The translations under genes were made by a program, and so were the position numbers. 64,000 nucleotides of DNA from Alisma plantago-aquatica. Taxonomy: Eukaryota; Streptophyta; Magnoliopsida; Alismatales; Alismataceae. Below the pieces are notes generated by a model that searched no databases, had not been told where the DNA came from, and saw only the letters and a program-made list of their open reading frames with translations. How positions within the stretch are numbered: the stretch's first letter is position 1; every line of letters begins with the position of its first letter. Where the stretch lies: NCBI GenBank assembly GCA_963693085.1, contig OY856409.1, positions 1,337,297,915 to 1,337,361,914 of the forward strand. Reading direction: 5' to 3'. Of this stretch, positions 11,010-22,468 are shown piece after piece.

Positions 11010-12084
11010 AATTATAAACCCCTAACAAGGATTTCGTCCTCGAAATCCTAGGGAAAGGAAGAACAGATTAGTCATTATGATGATATTATGGGTCTGTAAT
11101 TCACACAAAGTCCCTTTCATTAATTATCCCTTATCACTATTTATGCTTGTGTAAAGCATAAACCCCTAACATAATGTGTCCATACTTTTGAAAGGAGAAA
11201 GCATAAAAGAACATTCTTCTCATATCACTCAAGAATTCTTACCAACAGAGGAATATACATACCTTAACACTGATAATTTACTCTGTATATTGTCTCAAGG
11301 GCTTCACTGAAGGAGTTCATTGAGAAAGGCTTACTAAGTAGTTACTGAGGAAATTCACCAAGTATATTCACTAAGTTTGTTCACTAAGTATTCACTGAGT
11401 ATGTTCACTGAGTATATTCACTAAGTATTCACTGAGTATATTCACTAAGTTTATTCACTAAGTATTAATTGAGTCTATTCACTGAGCATATTCACTAAGT
11501 ATTCACTGAGTATATTCACTGAGTATATTTACTGAGTATATTCACTGAGCATATTCACTAAGTATTCACTGAGTATATTCACTGAGCATATTCATTAAGT
11601 ATATTCACTGAGCATATTCACTAAGTATTCACTGAGTATATTCATTGAGCATATTCACTGAGTATTCACTTAGCTTTTCTCCTTTACTAGATTGTTTTAG
11701 AATAATTACCTGATCAGAGTAATCAAAAGATAACAATCTAGGAGTTTCATACTTGCCTTATCTACAATAACCATATACCTGGCCAGGGTATATGGGCATT
11801 GAGATTAGGTAGTATGTATTTTGCTTATCATCATATTTCTCATTCTTCATATCATTATACACACATACTTTACCATACAAGATTATTCTTCAGGTATCAC
11901 ATCTATATTTCATCCTTTTCATACACAGTTAAGGGAGATTATAAATTGTTTTAAAGAATACTGAGTAAGATACAAGTTCTTATCTCCCTTGTGTTCTCCA
12001 GGGACTTAGACAAGGAATTCAAAAGTAGCAAAGTTTACATATCTTCTACACATAGAATCCCGATATGTAATATTAAAACAAAAC
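11010..12084 (-). mobile_element. Family B 3' interior, non-coding, with polypurine tract
   Basis: Reading the minus strand, the sequence after gag runs to a GATTTCGAGGACGAAATCC box and AGGGGTTTATAATT just before the LTR. That is the usual end of a Ty3/gypsy interior. About 1 kb between gag and this tract has no protease, reverse transcriptase, RNase H or integrase. The middle is filled by the 10-14 bp repeat at 11341-11690. Confidence 0.75.
11341..11690. repeat. Short tandem repeat of TTCACTRAGTAT units
   Basis: TTCACTGAG and TTCACTAAG recur roughly every 10-14 bases for about 350 bp, with GTATA or CATA linkers. It is a simple-sequence expansion in the non-coding 3' interior of family B. 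It is not seen in family A. Confidence 0.85.
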
Positions 12085-13242
12085 TTATGTCATCTGACCT
12101 GTATGGGACGTTTGTCCACATCCTCTAATATAATAGAGCCTCCCTTGTGAGCCTTGTAGACTCTGTCCTTTGGGCTGAGTCATTATTGTATTCCTATCTA
12201 GACAATTCCTTTCCAGGTGTCCCGGCTGTCTACATAGGTAATAGATCCTGGGTGCAAAGTGTCTATACGATCCAGTTACCGACGCTGATGCTATGTCGGA
12301 GGGTCCTCTTGGAATACTACTATGATCCCTACTTCCATTTGACACCCATTGTGTCTGGGTAGGAAATCCTGACAAAGCTGATGGTGTAGAAAATCTTGGT
12401 TTCTTAAAACTTTCAGGCCCTTGTTCTTGAGGATGGGTGTACATCTTCTTACTACTTGTCTGTTGTTTCATGGTTTCTGACCTCTCTATCCTTCTTACTG
12501 ACTCCACGAAGGTGGCAAACCTTTCTCTATTCTCTAGAGCAGACACAGGAGTGGCTAGTTCAGAGTACAAGCCCTTTTCAAAACGTCGAATTCTTTCTTC
12601 ATCGGTAACTGCCATTTGTGGACAAAACCGTAGTAACTCCATGAACTTAGCTTCATACTCGCTAACGTTCATGTGTCCTTGTGTGATTTTCTCAAATTGA
12701 AAGATCTTCTCATCTAGATACGTCTTAGGGAAGTATCTATTGATGAATTCTCATCGGAAAACCTCCCATCCTATTTCTTCATATGGTCTCTTATCCTCCT
12801 CTATCATCCACCAATTACCAGCACTCCCTTTTAGGAGGTATACCGCATGTTTTACCTTTTCAGCTTCAGGAATATCCAGGATCCTGAAAGCCTTTTCCAG
12901 CTCTGTCAACCATAGATCAGCATCTGCTGGGTCAGATGTACCAGCATAGTCTATGGCTCCCACCCGGCGAAGTCTCTCGAAAGTCTTGCCAGCTCCATAA
13001 CCTTCCTGATGGGCTGGTACCCTAGGTGCAGATGGTGGCACCCTATCTGCTATGTGTGTTATGGCTGTCAGAAACTTATCAAATAAGGCATGGAAAGTTG
13101 GGTTTTCTATCTCAGTTGGGTCAAACTGGGGTGGCTCCCTGGGTTGCTGAGGTAAGGGTTGCTCCATTTCTGGGTGCCTTGCACCTCCCTGTGGTGCAGC
13201 AACGCTACTTTCTGCCACATACTCTTCATGTGGGTCAGACAT
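12085..13242 (-). pseudogene. Family B Gag, second copy, inactivated
   Basis: This frame is collinear with the Gag at 4830-5891 at a constant offset of 7351 bp and keeps the native 3' end. It would be 385 codons, but one CGA codon has become TGA (base 12753; 5402 is intact), which splits it after residue 163. A second change (12242) turns the first zinc-knuckle Cys to Tyr. Both are C-to-T type changes. The frame otherwise stays open. The C-terminus reads GQTSHTGQMT then stop, with no protease. The TGQM end matches that of family A and points to a shared loss of pol. Confidence 0.88.
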
Positions 13243-13356
13243 CCTTATATATCTTCTCTTCCTGAGGAGCAGAAGGTTCTATTAGATAAGGAAGGAACAC
13301 TAAGTATAGACTCGACATCCTAAGTCCTATGTCTCTGTAGACTCAGCGAACCTAGA

Positions 13357-13368
13357 GCTCTGATACCA
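13357..13368 (-). promoter_or_regulatory. Primer binding site (tRNA-iMet), second family B unit
   Basis: This is TGGTATCAGAGC on the minus strand, exactly 7351 bp from the first. The distance gives the length of one family B LTR plus interior. Confidence 0.88.
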
Positions 13369-13374
13369 CTTAAT

Positions 13375-15885
13375 TGTGGGCTCTGACCTCCAAACGACGA
13401 TATAAACACGATTTAAACTTAGCAGAAGTGATTCGATTAGCAGCGAAATACCAAAAATCAGTGGAAATTAAAAACTTTTTGAGATAAAACATTGAAACCA
13501 TAAAACTTCCTTCATAAAAGGAGATAAACTGTTTACATCTCAGATAATTACTTCTTGAGTAATTATATACAACATGATACAAAATCTCAAGAACTCATAA
13601 CCAAAATCTCAGACCAAAAGACTCCAAGACCTGAGAGTACAGAGGACGCATAGGACTGACTATCTATCTATATAACTCAGCAGTCTGAATCTCCACCTGA
13701 GATTTACTACTGCTCCAGGTACTACTGCTGCTGATACTGGTCACCTGGAGATTGGTCCCTTCGTCCTTGGCGATCACCTAAAAACAATTGAAATCTACAG
13801 GGTGAGACAATTTTAAAAATTGTCCCAGAGGGAGTTATAACTCTTCGCCAGAAACATGATTATTACAGAATAAGAGAAATAACAGTACACAAAGAAGTCA
13901 TATATATTTTAAGAGTAGTTAGAACAATGTTTCACAGATTGTAATCTATACCTCCTACTAGAAACAAAGCATCTCTAAATCAACCCACATATCTCTTTTC
14001 TTTTAGAAAAACAAAAGACATGTATAATATTTATTTATTATAAATCCATCATCACCACTCTAGCTCTCTTCAGGCTTAGATCGTATATCCATCACCTGGC
14101 ATTATAATAAGGGATATCATGGCCTGTAGCCATACCTTTTTCTACAAGGTGTTAGGATTCCAAAACCACAACATAACTGTATGATTAGTACACATGAAAT
14201 CATACTTAACCATACTCAAGTGACACAAGGGTTATTTACATTCATCACCCCTAAGTCTGCAGTTAAGCCTTTCATAGGATTGTCTTGTAATAGAATTTCT
14301 CATAGTGACACTCTATATTAGGATCACATTTCATAATTTAACATAGGGATATCAATCCCTAAACATCTTATCACTAAGAATCCGGAAAGTGAGAGTCCAA
14401 CCCCCTGGTCTAATTATAACATTTATTACCAAGAACATCTTATTTTATCTGGTCATCTAAATAATATGACCTTTGATAATCATCAACACATATTACTCAT
14501 AACTCATTCAACCTATCAAACTCATAAGTTATCGCTTATCAGATAACATACATGTTCTTGAACATTTAAACATTAGCATAGCAGTTAAGAAGGAAAGATA
14601 CTAAATGTAACAAGTCTAACTTACATCAATTACCATTTTCTCAATTCTCTCATCACAAGTCATCTATTAAGCATGACCTTGATGATACTCATGGCTCTCA
14701 CAGCCCATCAATCTCATAAGATGCCACTATCAAGGCACCAGGATATATCACTATTCATAAAGCGGAAAACATGCTTTTAATGAATATAGTATCATCATCC
14801 ATACCTGGATATGATCATCTTCATATCAGAACCTGCATGGTTAATTCAACTAATAAAGGTAATTCAAAACAAGAAATACACTTTCCACTCTTATCATAAG
14901 AGCTAAGTTCTCTGATTCTCATCAATCAGGGTTTACTACCCATATTGCATGTCATCACCCTTGAATTAGGGTTTACTATTCACATTACATGTCATCACCC
15001 TTGAATTAGGGTTTACTATTCAGATTATGGTGAGTTGAACTCATAACATTGTCATGTATGAGGAACATCATCATTGATGCTCTCAGATTAGCTTTAAGAT
15101 TCATCATATATCATAATTAGGGTTTCCATGATCTCACATAGGTGGATCATACCCTAATCATGCATATTCATGTGTATTGAAGGTAATTACTTGACTTTCC
15201 ACCATAAAAGGATACTTTCTCTCTCCTATGATACTTTCTTTCTCCTCATACCAGCATATGGTGATAACACCACTCTAAATCAGGTTGGGTTAAGACCACT
15301 TTGATTAACATAAACCAAATCACCACTATTGAGTGATTAGGATTTGATTAGAACAAGGTTTCACTCAATTGAACCTTTTAAGAGCATTACGGTAAATTAC
15401 ACATTGATCATCATCATGGGTTAATTACTAACCATTTGACCCATAATGTCATTTGGGATCATTAGGGTTTAGGTGGAACAACTATTAAACCATTTAAGCC
15501 TTCAAGGCATTAGGCAGACTTAACTTCAAATGTCTCCAATAGGTTTCACACCTTCAACCTTCAAACGATCATGAGATCGTATAAGGTTGTAGACCGTTTA
15601 AGCTTTGTAGACCGTTTAAGGTTTGGTTGACTTCAAGACCGTATAACACTCAAGACCATTTACCCTCATTCGGTCTTGAGGTCGAATGGTCTCATTCGGT
15701 CTTGAGGTCGAATGATCTCATTCAGTCTTGAGATCGAATGGACTCATCCGGTCTTGAGGTCGAATGACCTCATACGGTCTTGAGGTCGAATTCCCTCATA
15801 CGGTCTTGAGGTCGAATGACCTCATACGGTCTTGAGGTCGAATGACCTCATACGGTCTTGAGGTCGAATGACCTCAAAAGCTCAA
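13375..15885 (-). mobile_element. Family B LTR, truncated second copy
   Basis: It matches 6024 to about 8566 of the complete LTR. Two of the ten 26-bp units are missing and about 18 bp are duplicated near 15600. It is cut inside the LTR at a TCAA (15882-15885) shared with family A, after which plus-strand family A LTR begins. No LTR terminus or target duplication exists at this edge. Confidence 0.87.
15664..15877 (-). repeat. 26-bp tandem repeat, eight units
   Basis: Same array as at 8295-8558, with GTCTTGAG at 15673, 15699 and so on to 15855 at an exact 26-bp period. Confidence 0.88.
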
Positions 15886-18429
15886 ATGATGATTGAGTTG
15901 ATGATCCAATTGGTTGAAGTTCCATTGATTAGAATTGAGTGTGGTTCAATTTGGTTAATTCAATTGGATACCTCATGTTATTGAAGGTCTAATTGATCAA
16001 ACCTTTTTGAAAACCTAATGTGATTAGGTGGGAGATACCTTTAATGGTACTAGTCATTAATGCATAACAAATGCATGGACCCAATACATGATGTAAACCC
16101 TAATTGAGGCTGATTCAATGTATAACCTTAATAAGAGGTTGTCTACATGTGAAATCACTAATTAGGATGTTAGTAAACCCTAGTTGAGGGTGTATCCTTG
16201 TGAAACCCTAGTGGAGGGTGTATCATTGTGAACCCTGGTTGAGGGTGTAACCTTGTGAAACCCTAGTGGAGGGTGTATCATTGTGAACCCTGGTTGAGGG
16301 TGTATCCTTGTGAAACCCTAGTTGAGGGTGTATCATTGCGATTGTTTATAGGCAACTTTATAATAAAGTTATGCCTTAAACTAAGATAAGTCCATATCAT
16401 GTGAGATAGCTGGACAATTCTAATGTGTGGCCTATGCATTATATGCTAAGGGTGAGTATTATGTGATGGAATGTATTAAGAGGGGAAATACCTTAATACA
16501 AGATAAAGTTGGTTAACTCAAGAGGGTCTGAATTAATGAGAAATGGGAAACCCTAACCCTAGTAAGGGAATAGTGGTGTTACCCTTGAATAATGATGTTA
16601 TATATTGTTTTGCATGGTGCTGATATGAAATTGATGTATTATCATCTGTACTAACCATGCAGGTATGATGTGATGATGAACATAGCCAGGTATGAGCTAT
16701 GGCATTTTATGTATTGACATTGTTTATTGGGCCTTATGTGCCATGCTATACCTTATTGCCTAGTATGAGGTAATAAGAGAAGTAATGGGCCTTAAGTGCC
16801 ATGAGAAGATGTTTATGTAATAAGCATCATATTTACCTTGGTCAGGTGACCTGAAGGTGATAATTACCTGAAAAAATGGTAATAATGCTCAATGATGAGC
16901 TAAGGGTTTGAATACCCAGAACCATATGATTATGGCATTGAGTTGCAAAGGAATGAAAATTCCCAGTATTGAAATGAGGGACTAAGATCCCCATGTCTTA
17001 TAAAGACTGAGAAGTGATTAATGGAAATAGTACATGTTTTCTTTATAGCATTTGTCTTATTAAGTTATGTTTGGAAACTTGGCTGATGCTAAAAGAATAT
17101 GATAATGTACTTAATTAATCAAGTGATACCATATAATGTAGTTGCCCTGATCACAGATCCATCAGCGTCAGAATTAGCTGAATGGTGAAACGAGTTTACT
17201 CGGAACGCATATTTTTGAATATGTGGGGGCAATTGGGCAATTATATCCTTATGCCCCATAGGCATTGCTACGGGCTATGTCCTATGAACGGGATTGGTTA
17301 CGGACCATACCCCAATAAGAGCATGGCTACGGGCCATGACTCCACAAAATAATATCGGGCATCGACTACGGGCCATATCCTGAAGAGAGTATATGCTATG
17401 GGCTATAACTCTAATAGCGATGTTGCCTGTATACCCTGGAAAGCTATCTAGCAAAGACATAAGATGTCCTGCATGTTATCTCGTACTGACCGAGATAGTT
17501 GAGGTCATGGGAATCCGGCTCTTCCATTGACCTATGTGTGGTACCGATGCTTTACGTAACCGTGGTCGGTTGGAGTATGAGCGGTATACCTCATCTCTTC
17601 AGGGCATAAGTATGCTTGTAAAATGTAATCAGCCGTGTAGCATATTTGCTTAGGGTTGAATTGCGAGAATCAATGGTTGATGATACATGGTCTATTATAT
17701 CATAGTTGGATAAATGATATACATGTTCTTCATATTCCTTCTTAAATGAATGACTTGCTGCTTAATCAAGTTATAATTGAAATGATTGCATAGAGAATAC
17801 TGCTATGCATATCTTATTCAATGATTTACCTGCTGTTGAGTAAATATAATTCTACTGCTCAGTGTTATTCTATTATCGGCAATAATAATGTTTCTGGCGG
17901 AGAGTTATATCTCTCGCTGGGACAATTTTTTTAAATTGTCTCACCCCGTGGGATTAAATTTTTAGGTAACCACCGACGAAAAGGCAAGGAACCTATTACA
18001 GAGGAAGAGAAACAACAGCAGTAGCAGGGACAGCAGTAAATCCCAGGTGGGGATATGAGCTGTCAAGTTGTATATAGAAAGTCCTATGAGTCGTCTCTGT
18101 ACTCTCGGGTCCTAGGAGTAATGTTTTGATGGATCAATCTGAGATTTTGTCTTTAAGCCTCGAGGGTTTTATACTACCAGTGTACAGTTAAGACAGAGTA
18201 GTTGATGTTTGTATTCCTCGAGAAGTAATAGTACATGAGATGTATATATGAACCAGGATGTAAGGTTTTACTTTGGTTCTGAATGAAAGAGTTTTCCTGT
18301 GAATGGATCTCTTTGCAAATGGTTTTAATTTTTAGTGATTTTCAGTAATCCACTGCTAACGATCGCTTCCGCATGTTTTATTATTGTTAATGACACTTGT
18401 TATCTTAAATGATGGGGGGTGTCGTGACA
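15882..18429 (+). mobile_element. Family A LTR, 3' half, ending at the Gag interior
   Basis: It is collinear with 3856-4818 at offset 12026 and then with the solo LTR to its end at GTCGTGACA. It contains the six-unit tandem array (16174-16341), a run of imperfect GCTACGGGCCAT words (17265-17420), hairpins at 17893-17943 and the acceptor-like TTTTTAG/GT at 17965. With 901-4818 it represents the 5' LTR of the element whose gag follows. Confidence 0.87.
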
Positions 18430-18435
18430 ATTTAG

Positions 18436-18446
18436 TGGTATCAGAG
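18436..18446 (+). promoter_or_regulatory. Primer binding site (tRNA-iMet), family A
   Basis: TGGTATCAGAG lies six bases after the LTR end. The next base is A instead of the usual C, so 11 bases match. Confidence 0.82.
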
Positions 18447-18561
18447 ATCTAGGTTCGCTGAGTCTACAGAGACATAGGATTAAGGTAGTTGAGTCTGTTC
18501 TAAGTGTCTTCCAGTTTATCTGATAGTGTCTTCTGCTCATATAGGAGAAGAAGAACTAAAG

Positions 18562-19596
18562 ATGTCTGGATCACACGATGAACACGCTGCTGAGAGCAGT
18601 GTTGCTGCACCAGTAAGAGGTGCAAGAGACCAGGACATGGAGGAACATGTACCTGATCCACCCCAATTCAACCCAGCTGATATGGGGAACCCAGCCTTTC
18701 AGACTATGTTCGGGCAGTTTATGGCAGCTATGACCCACATGACGGATAGAATTCCAGTACCTGCACCCAGGGCACCACCCCATGATGAAAGACACGGTGC
18801 CGGCAAGACCTTTGAAAGGCTGAAGAGGGTAGTAGAATTAGAGTATGCTGGTACAGCTGACCCAGCAGATGCTGACCTATGGTTGACTGAATTAGAGAAA
18901 GCCTTCAGAATCCTCATGATACCTGATGATGAGAGGGTTAGGCATGCTGTATATCTCCTGAAAGGGAGTGCTGGACACTGGTGGACCATTGAGGAGGGCA
19001 AAAGACCTGGAGTTGTGATTGGATGGGATGAATTCAGGCGTGAATTTGTCACTAGATACTTTCCCAAGACGTTTCTAGATGAGAAGATATCCCAGTTTGA
19101 GAAAATTAAACAAGGACCTATGAACATTAGCGAGTATGAGGCTAGGTTCATGGAGTTGTTGCGGTTTTGTCCGCACATGGCATCCAATGATGAGGAAAGA
19201 ATTCGGCGGTTCGAGAAGGGGTTGAATGCTGAATTAACCACTCTGGTGTCTGCTCTGGAGAACCGGGAGAGGTTTGCAACTTTTGTGGAATCTGTAAGAC
19301 GCATAGAGAGGTCTGTAGTTGAGAAGCGACAGACTAAGGGTAAGAAGGAATACCCACAGTTTCAAGGGCAGAGTGCTGGGAGTTTCAAGAAACCAAGGTA
19401 TTCTATGCCTACACCACCAAAGGAAGCTCATAGTTCAGCTTCTATGTCAGTAACTGGACCCCCTAGACCACACCAAGAGAATAGAACTTGTCATCGATGT
19501 GGACTAGTAGGTCATCTGGCAAGGGATTGCCCAACAGGGAATGCTGTGGTGAATCAACCCCCGAGACAAAGTCAGCAAGGTTCTCAGAGAAAGTAG
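18562..19596 (+). CDS. Family A Gag polyprotein (intact frame)
   Basis: Retrotransposon capsid/nucleocapsid protein, 344 codons from ATG 18562. An in-frame ATG at 18526 would add 12 residues, but 18562 is preferred because MSGSHDEH aligns with the start of the family B Gag. Numbering from 18526: acidic N-terminus 1-60; Ty3/gypsy gag domain about 90-260 with WLTELEKAFRIL, YLLKGSAGHWW, EFVTRYFPKTFLDEK, EYEARFMELLRFCP and RRIERS; basic linker 260-320; zinc knuckle C322, C325, H330, C335. No stop or frameshift interrupts it, unlike the family B copy at 12085. It would assemble particles and bind RNA. Protease, reverse transcriptase, RNase H and integrase are all absent, so the element would need polymerase in trans. 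Confidence 0.92.
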   Translation: MSGSHDEHAAESSVAAPVRGARDQDMEEHVPDPPQFNPADMGNPAFQTMFGQFMAAMTHMTDRIPVPAPRAPPHDERHGAGKTFERLKRVVELEYAGTADPADADLWLTELEKAFRILMIPDDERVRHAVYLLKGSAGHWWTIEEGKRPGVVIGWDEFRREFVTRYFPKTFLDEKISQFEKIKQGPMNISEYEARFMELLRFCPHMASNDEERIRRFEKGLNAELTTLVSALENRERFATFVESVRRIERSVVEKRQTKGKKEYPQFQGQSAGSFKKPRYSMPTPPKEAHSSASMSVTGPPRPHQENRTCHRCGLVGHLARDCPTGNAVVNQPPRQSQQGSQRK

Positions 19597-19764
19597 TTTT
19601 CTAGTGGTACCCGAGGACGTGGACAAGCATCCCAGGCGGGATCTTCTGCGTCCAATAATAGAGCATAGGGCCAACAGCAGGCAACGGCTAGGCTCTATGC
19701 TATGAACCAGTCTGAAGCAGTAGTCAACCCTCGGGTTGTGACAGGTCAGATGGAATTACTTTAA
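19597..19764 (+). pseudogene. Gag-protease linker remnant; pol lost
   Basis: Past the gag stop, the same frame encodes a basic Gly/Ser/Arg linker, a TAG where CAG is likely ancestral, and ARLYAMNQSEAVVNPRVVTG. That resembles the segment that normally precedes the aspartic protease of Ty3/gypsy polyproteins. It stops at QMELL. The protease active-site region and everything up to the 3' end are absent. The two TAG codons mean the intact Gag ends at 19596 unless readthrough occurs. Confidence 0.65.
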
Positions 19765-19861
19765 TTCTGATATGTCTTTATCCTGCTTCGTATTTGTGTT
19801 AATAGATCCGGGAGTTGAGGAGGAAATATCCTACTCTTTTCTCTTAATGTTTTGTTGATGA

Positions 19862-19897
19862 TTTCGGGGACGAAATCCTTATAAGGGGTGGATAATT
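19862..19897 (+). promoter_or_regulatory. Interior 3' end with polypurine tract, family A
   Basis: TTTCGGGGACGAAATCCTT followed by ATAAGGGGTGGATAATT lies directly before the 3' LTR start. This is the standard second-strand primer region of Ty3/gypsy elements and closes a 1468-bp interior (18430-19897). Confidence 0.78.
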
Positions 19898-21220
19898 TGT
19901 AACATCCCTGACCTGGGTTATGTTCTAACCCCATGAGTTTTACTTAACAAAGTTGATTATATGCTTGTATTTATCCTGTGTAAAGTAATTAGGGCTCATG
20001 AGGAACTTATGTTTCAATTTTGGTCCTGTTTGAACAATGTTAAAGCAATGATTGCTTGTTTTGGACTAAAGTGCAAATTACCCAAGTTGAGGGGTTCACT
20101 TGCAAATTGCATATGATAAGATGTTCCTCTGATGTTGAGACATCATAAGGATGAATATGATGTAGTATTATGGTTTCCATAAGCCTGGACACCAAGATAG
20201 AGCTTGTTGGACAATGTTGTGCATTAAAACCTAGTTTTGGAGTAAAGTGCAATTTACCCAAAATCTAGGGTTCAATATGCAAATTAGCACTTCAACAAGG
20301 TCCCTAATGTTTCTTGGCATCATGTAGATCAAATAAAATGAGAGGGGTGCTTCATTTGAATTAAGTCAGAGGAGAGATAATCTTGATATTAAAATAATCA
20401 AGATTAATGCCTAATTGAAACCCTAATTCGATTTAGGGCAAAAATGAATAAAAATAATTGAAGGGCTTTTAACCAAAATGTTTTGGGTTAATTTTGAATA
20501 AGGATGGACGTTCCTTTTCCAAGATAAGGAACGAAAATATCCTAAGTAGGTGAAATTCCACTCACCATTATTATAAGGAAAAGAAAACCCACTCACATAT
20601 GGATATTAATATAATAAGCATTAAGGTGCTTAATTTGATTTTCTTTAAATCATAGATAATGGAGAGGAATAAGAGGCAATGAAGATATCCTCGTCCTAAA
20701 GGATTTTGAGGAGAATTTGAGGGGGAAGAGGCGGCACCAATTTTGGAATTAAATGCAATTTAATAATGCATTTTCTCTTTCATTGAATTTGTATAAAAAT
20801 GCCTTTTCCTAGCCAAATGAAAGGATATTTCGACCCCACTTCTTCTCTTAGCTTGGAAACCGACCAAGGAAGCTAGGGAGGACCAGGAGGACGAACCCCA
20901 ACCTGTGGGTAAGCTCTTGACCTTCGTTCTCCTTGATTTCATGGTGGAAATCGAAAATAAATTATGGATTCCTTCTTATTTCGATCTCCTCTTCAACCCT
21001 AGCCAACTTTTGCAATCAAAAGCTTGAGGACGAGCCTAGGGGGAGTTGCAAGAGCTTCATCCACCATTAATGGCGTGATCTTGGATCTTTGGAGATCAAT
21101 TGGAGGCGGATTTTATAACTTAAACCCTTAAACATTGTTACTGCATCAATTCTCTATGCTTTGTTGATTGATTTCTTCAATTTGATACACTCTTGTTTCT
21201 TTGCTGCAATTTCCATCAAG
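19898..21220 (+). mobile_element. Family A 3' LTR, truncated after 1.32 kb
   Basis: It starts TGTAACATCCC and is collinear with 24320-25642. It is cut at CCATCAAG, where the sequence switches to the family D LTR. The TATA-like box is at 20792 and the donor-like GGGTAAGC at about 20906. Confidence 0.87.
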
Positions 21221-22468
21221 ATAGACACCTCCTTTTACCTTGGGACAATAACTTAATGGAAAAGATAGTAGGAATGATGCTCTAAGCTAGAGGAAATAAA
21301 GGAGATAAGAGGTTTTGAATTGGGACTTGGGAAGGGGTAGATATGGCTATATAAAGAAAGAGGTCAAGTATGAGGTGTCCATGAGACTTTCCATGTGTCA
21401 TGTATAAGGGTGTCCATGGACATGTAAGCCTTTATGGATAAGGAATAAGTCAATCATGAGGTGTCAATTTAATTTTCATGTGTCCAATACTAAGGGTGCC
21501 TATGGAAATGCAAACCTTTATGGATAAGGAAGAAGTCAAGCATGAGGTGTCCATGAAGCTTTCCATGTGTCCTTAGCCTAGGGATTTCATGGCTATGCAA
21601 GAGGACAGCTCATAGAGGCTTCTTGAATATCAAATGTCAATTTATGAAAACTTATAGGCCATCCCAACCGACCTCCAATCAAAGAAATAACCCCATTGGT
21701 TGATAGCTTCTAAAGATAAGCTCATTTATAAAGAGAGTAATCCCTAAAATGCCCTTGGAAAGAAACACCTTCAAACCAAGGTGCAACTAGGTGCCCTATG
21801 GTTCAAAAACTCGATAATGGTAAGGAAATATATAAGGATTATAATGCATGCGACAATTTGCAAAGAAAACCTCCCAATTGGGTAAATTGTAGAAAAGTCC
21901 AAAATGTACCTAAAATTGCATAACTTGCACAAACAACATCCACATTGGACCAAACTTCATACACAAGTTATCTTTGCTGTGTTGAATAAAAATTTGCCAT
22001 TATTTCTATATTTTGAAGTTATAGAATCATATTATTCATTACTTATGCCTTTTACTCATTTTCTCTCTCCTAAACTTATCCTAATATTTCAAGGTAGTCC
22101 AAATTAGATAAATTTAACATGTAGGCTAATTTTGATATGTAGATTTTGAATTTGAAGTTTGTTTCCACTTTTGACACTTTTTTTATGAGATATGTCATAT
22201 GGTCTATTAATGGCCCATTATCTAAATTATTCATCCAATTAAGTTCCTTATCTTCATATTACCATCAAAATGAGTTATGTGGCATATTTTATGTATCCAT
22301 TATAAACCTAAGATTAATGTTAGAACATTAGGTTACATTAAGTGATCTATACATGCATTAGCTCATTGGGGTTATACTAAGCATCTATTTGGGTCTAACC
22401 TTCAACGTTGCTTGGCTAAGTCCAAAATGTTAACTTCCAGGGTAGGGTCCGAGATCTAGTATGTTACA
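21221..22468 (-). mobile_element. Family D LTR fragment (antisense)
   Basis: On the minus strand it starts TGTAACATACTAGATCTCGG at 22468, a Ty3/gypsy-like LTR start different from A and B. No convincing CA end or primer site is seen at the left edge, so it is probably truncated. ATAGA occurs at 21221-21225 and again at 22469-22473, which could be a target duplication, but the left terminus does not read as an LTR end. The small open frames inside are not convincing genes. Confidence 0.5.
21363..21600. repeat. 86-bp tandem repeat, about 2.7 units
   Basis: ATGAGGTGTCCATG-type unit starts fall at 21370, 21456 and 21542, exactly 86 bp apart. Units share CTTTATGGATAAGGAA and diverge by several bases each, so the array is older than the 26-bp arrays. 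Confidence 0.8.
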
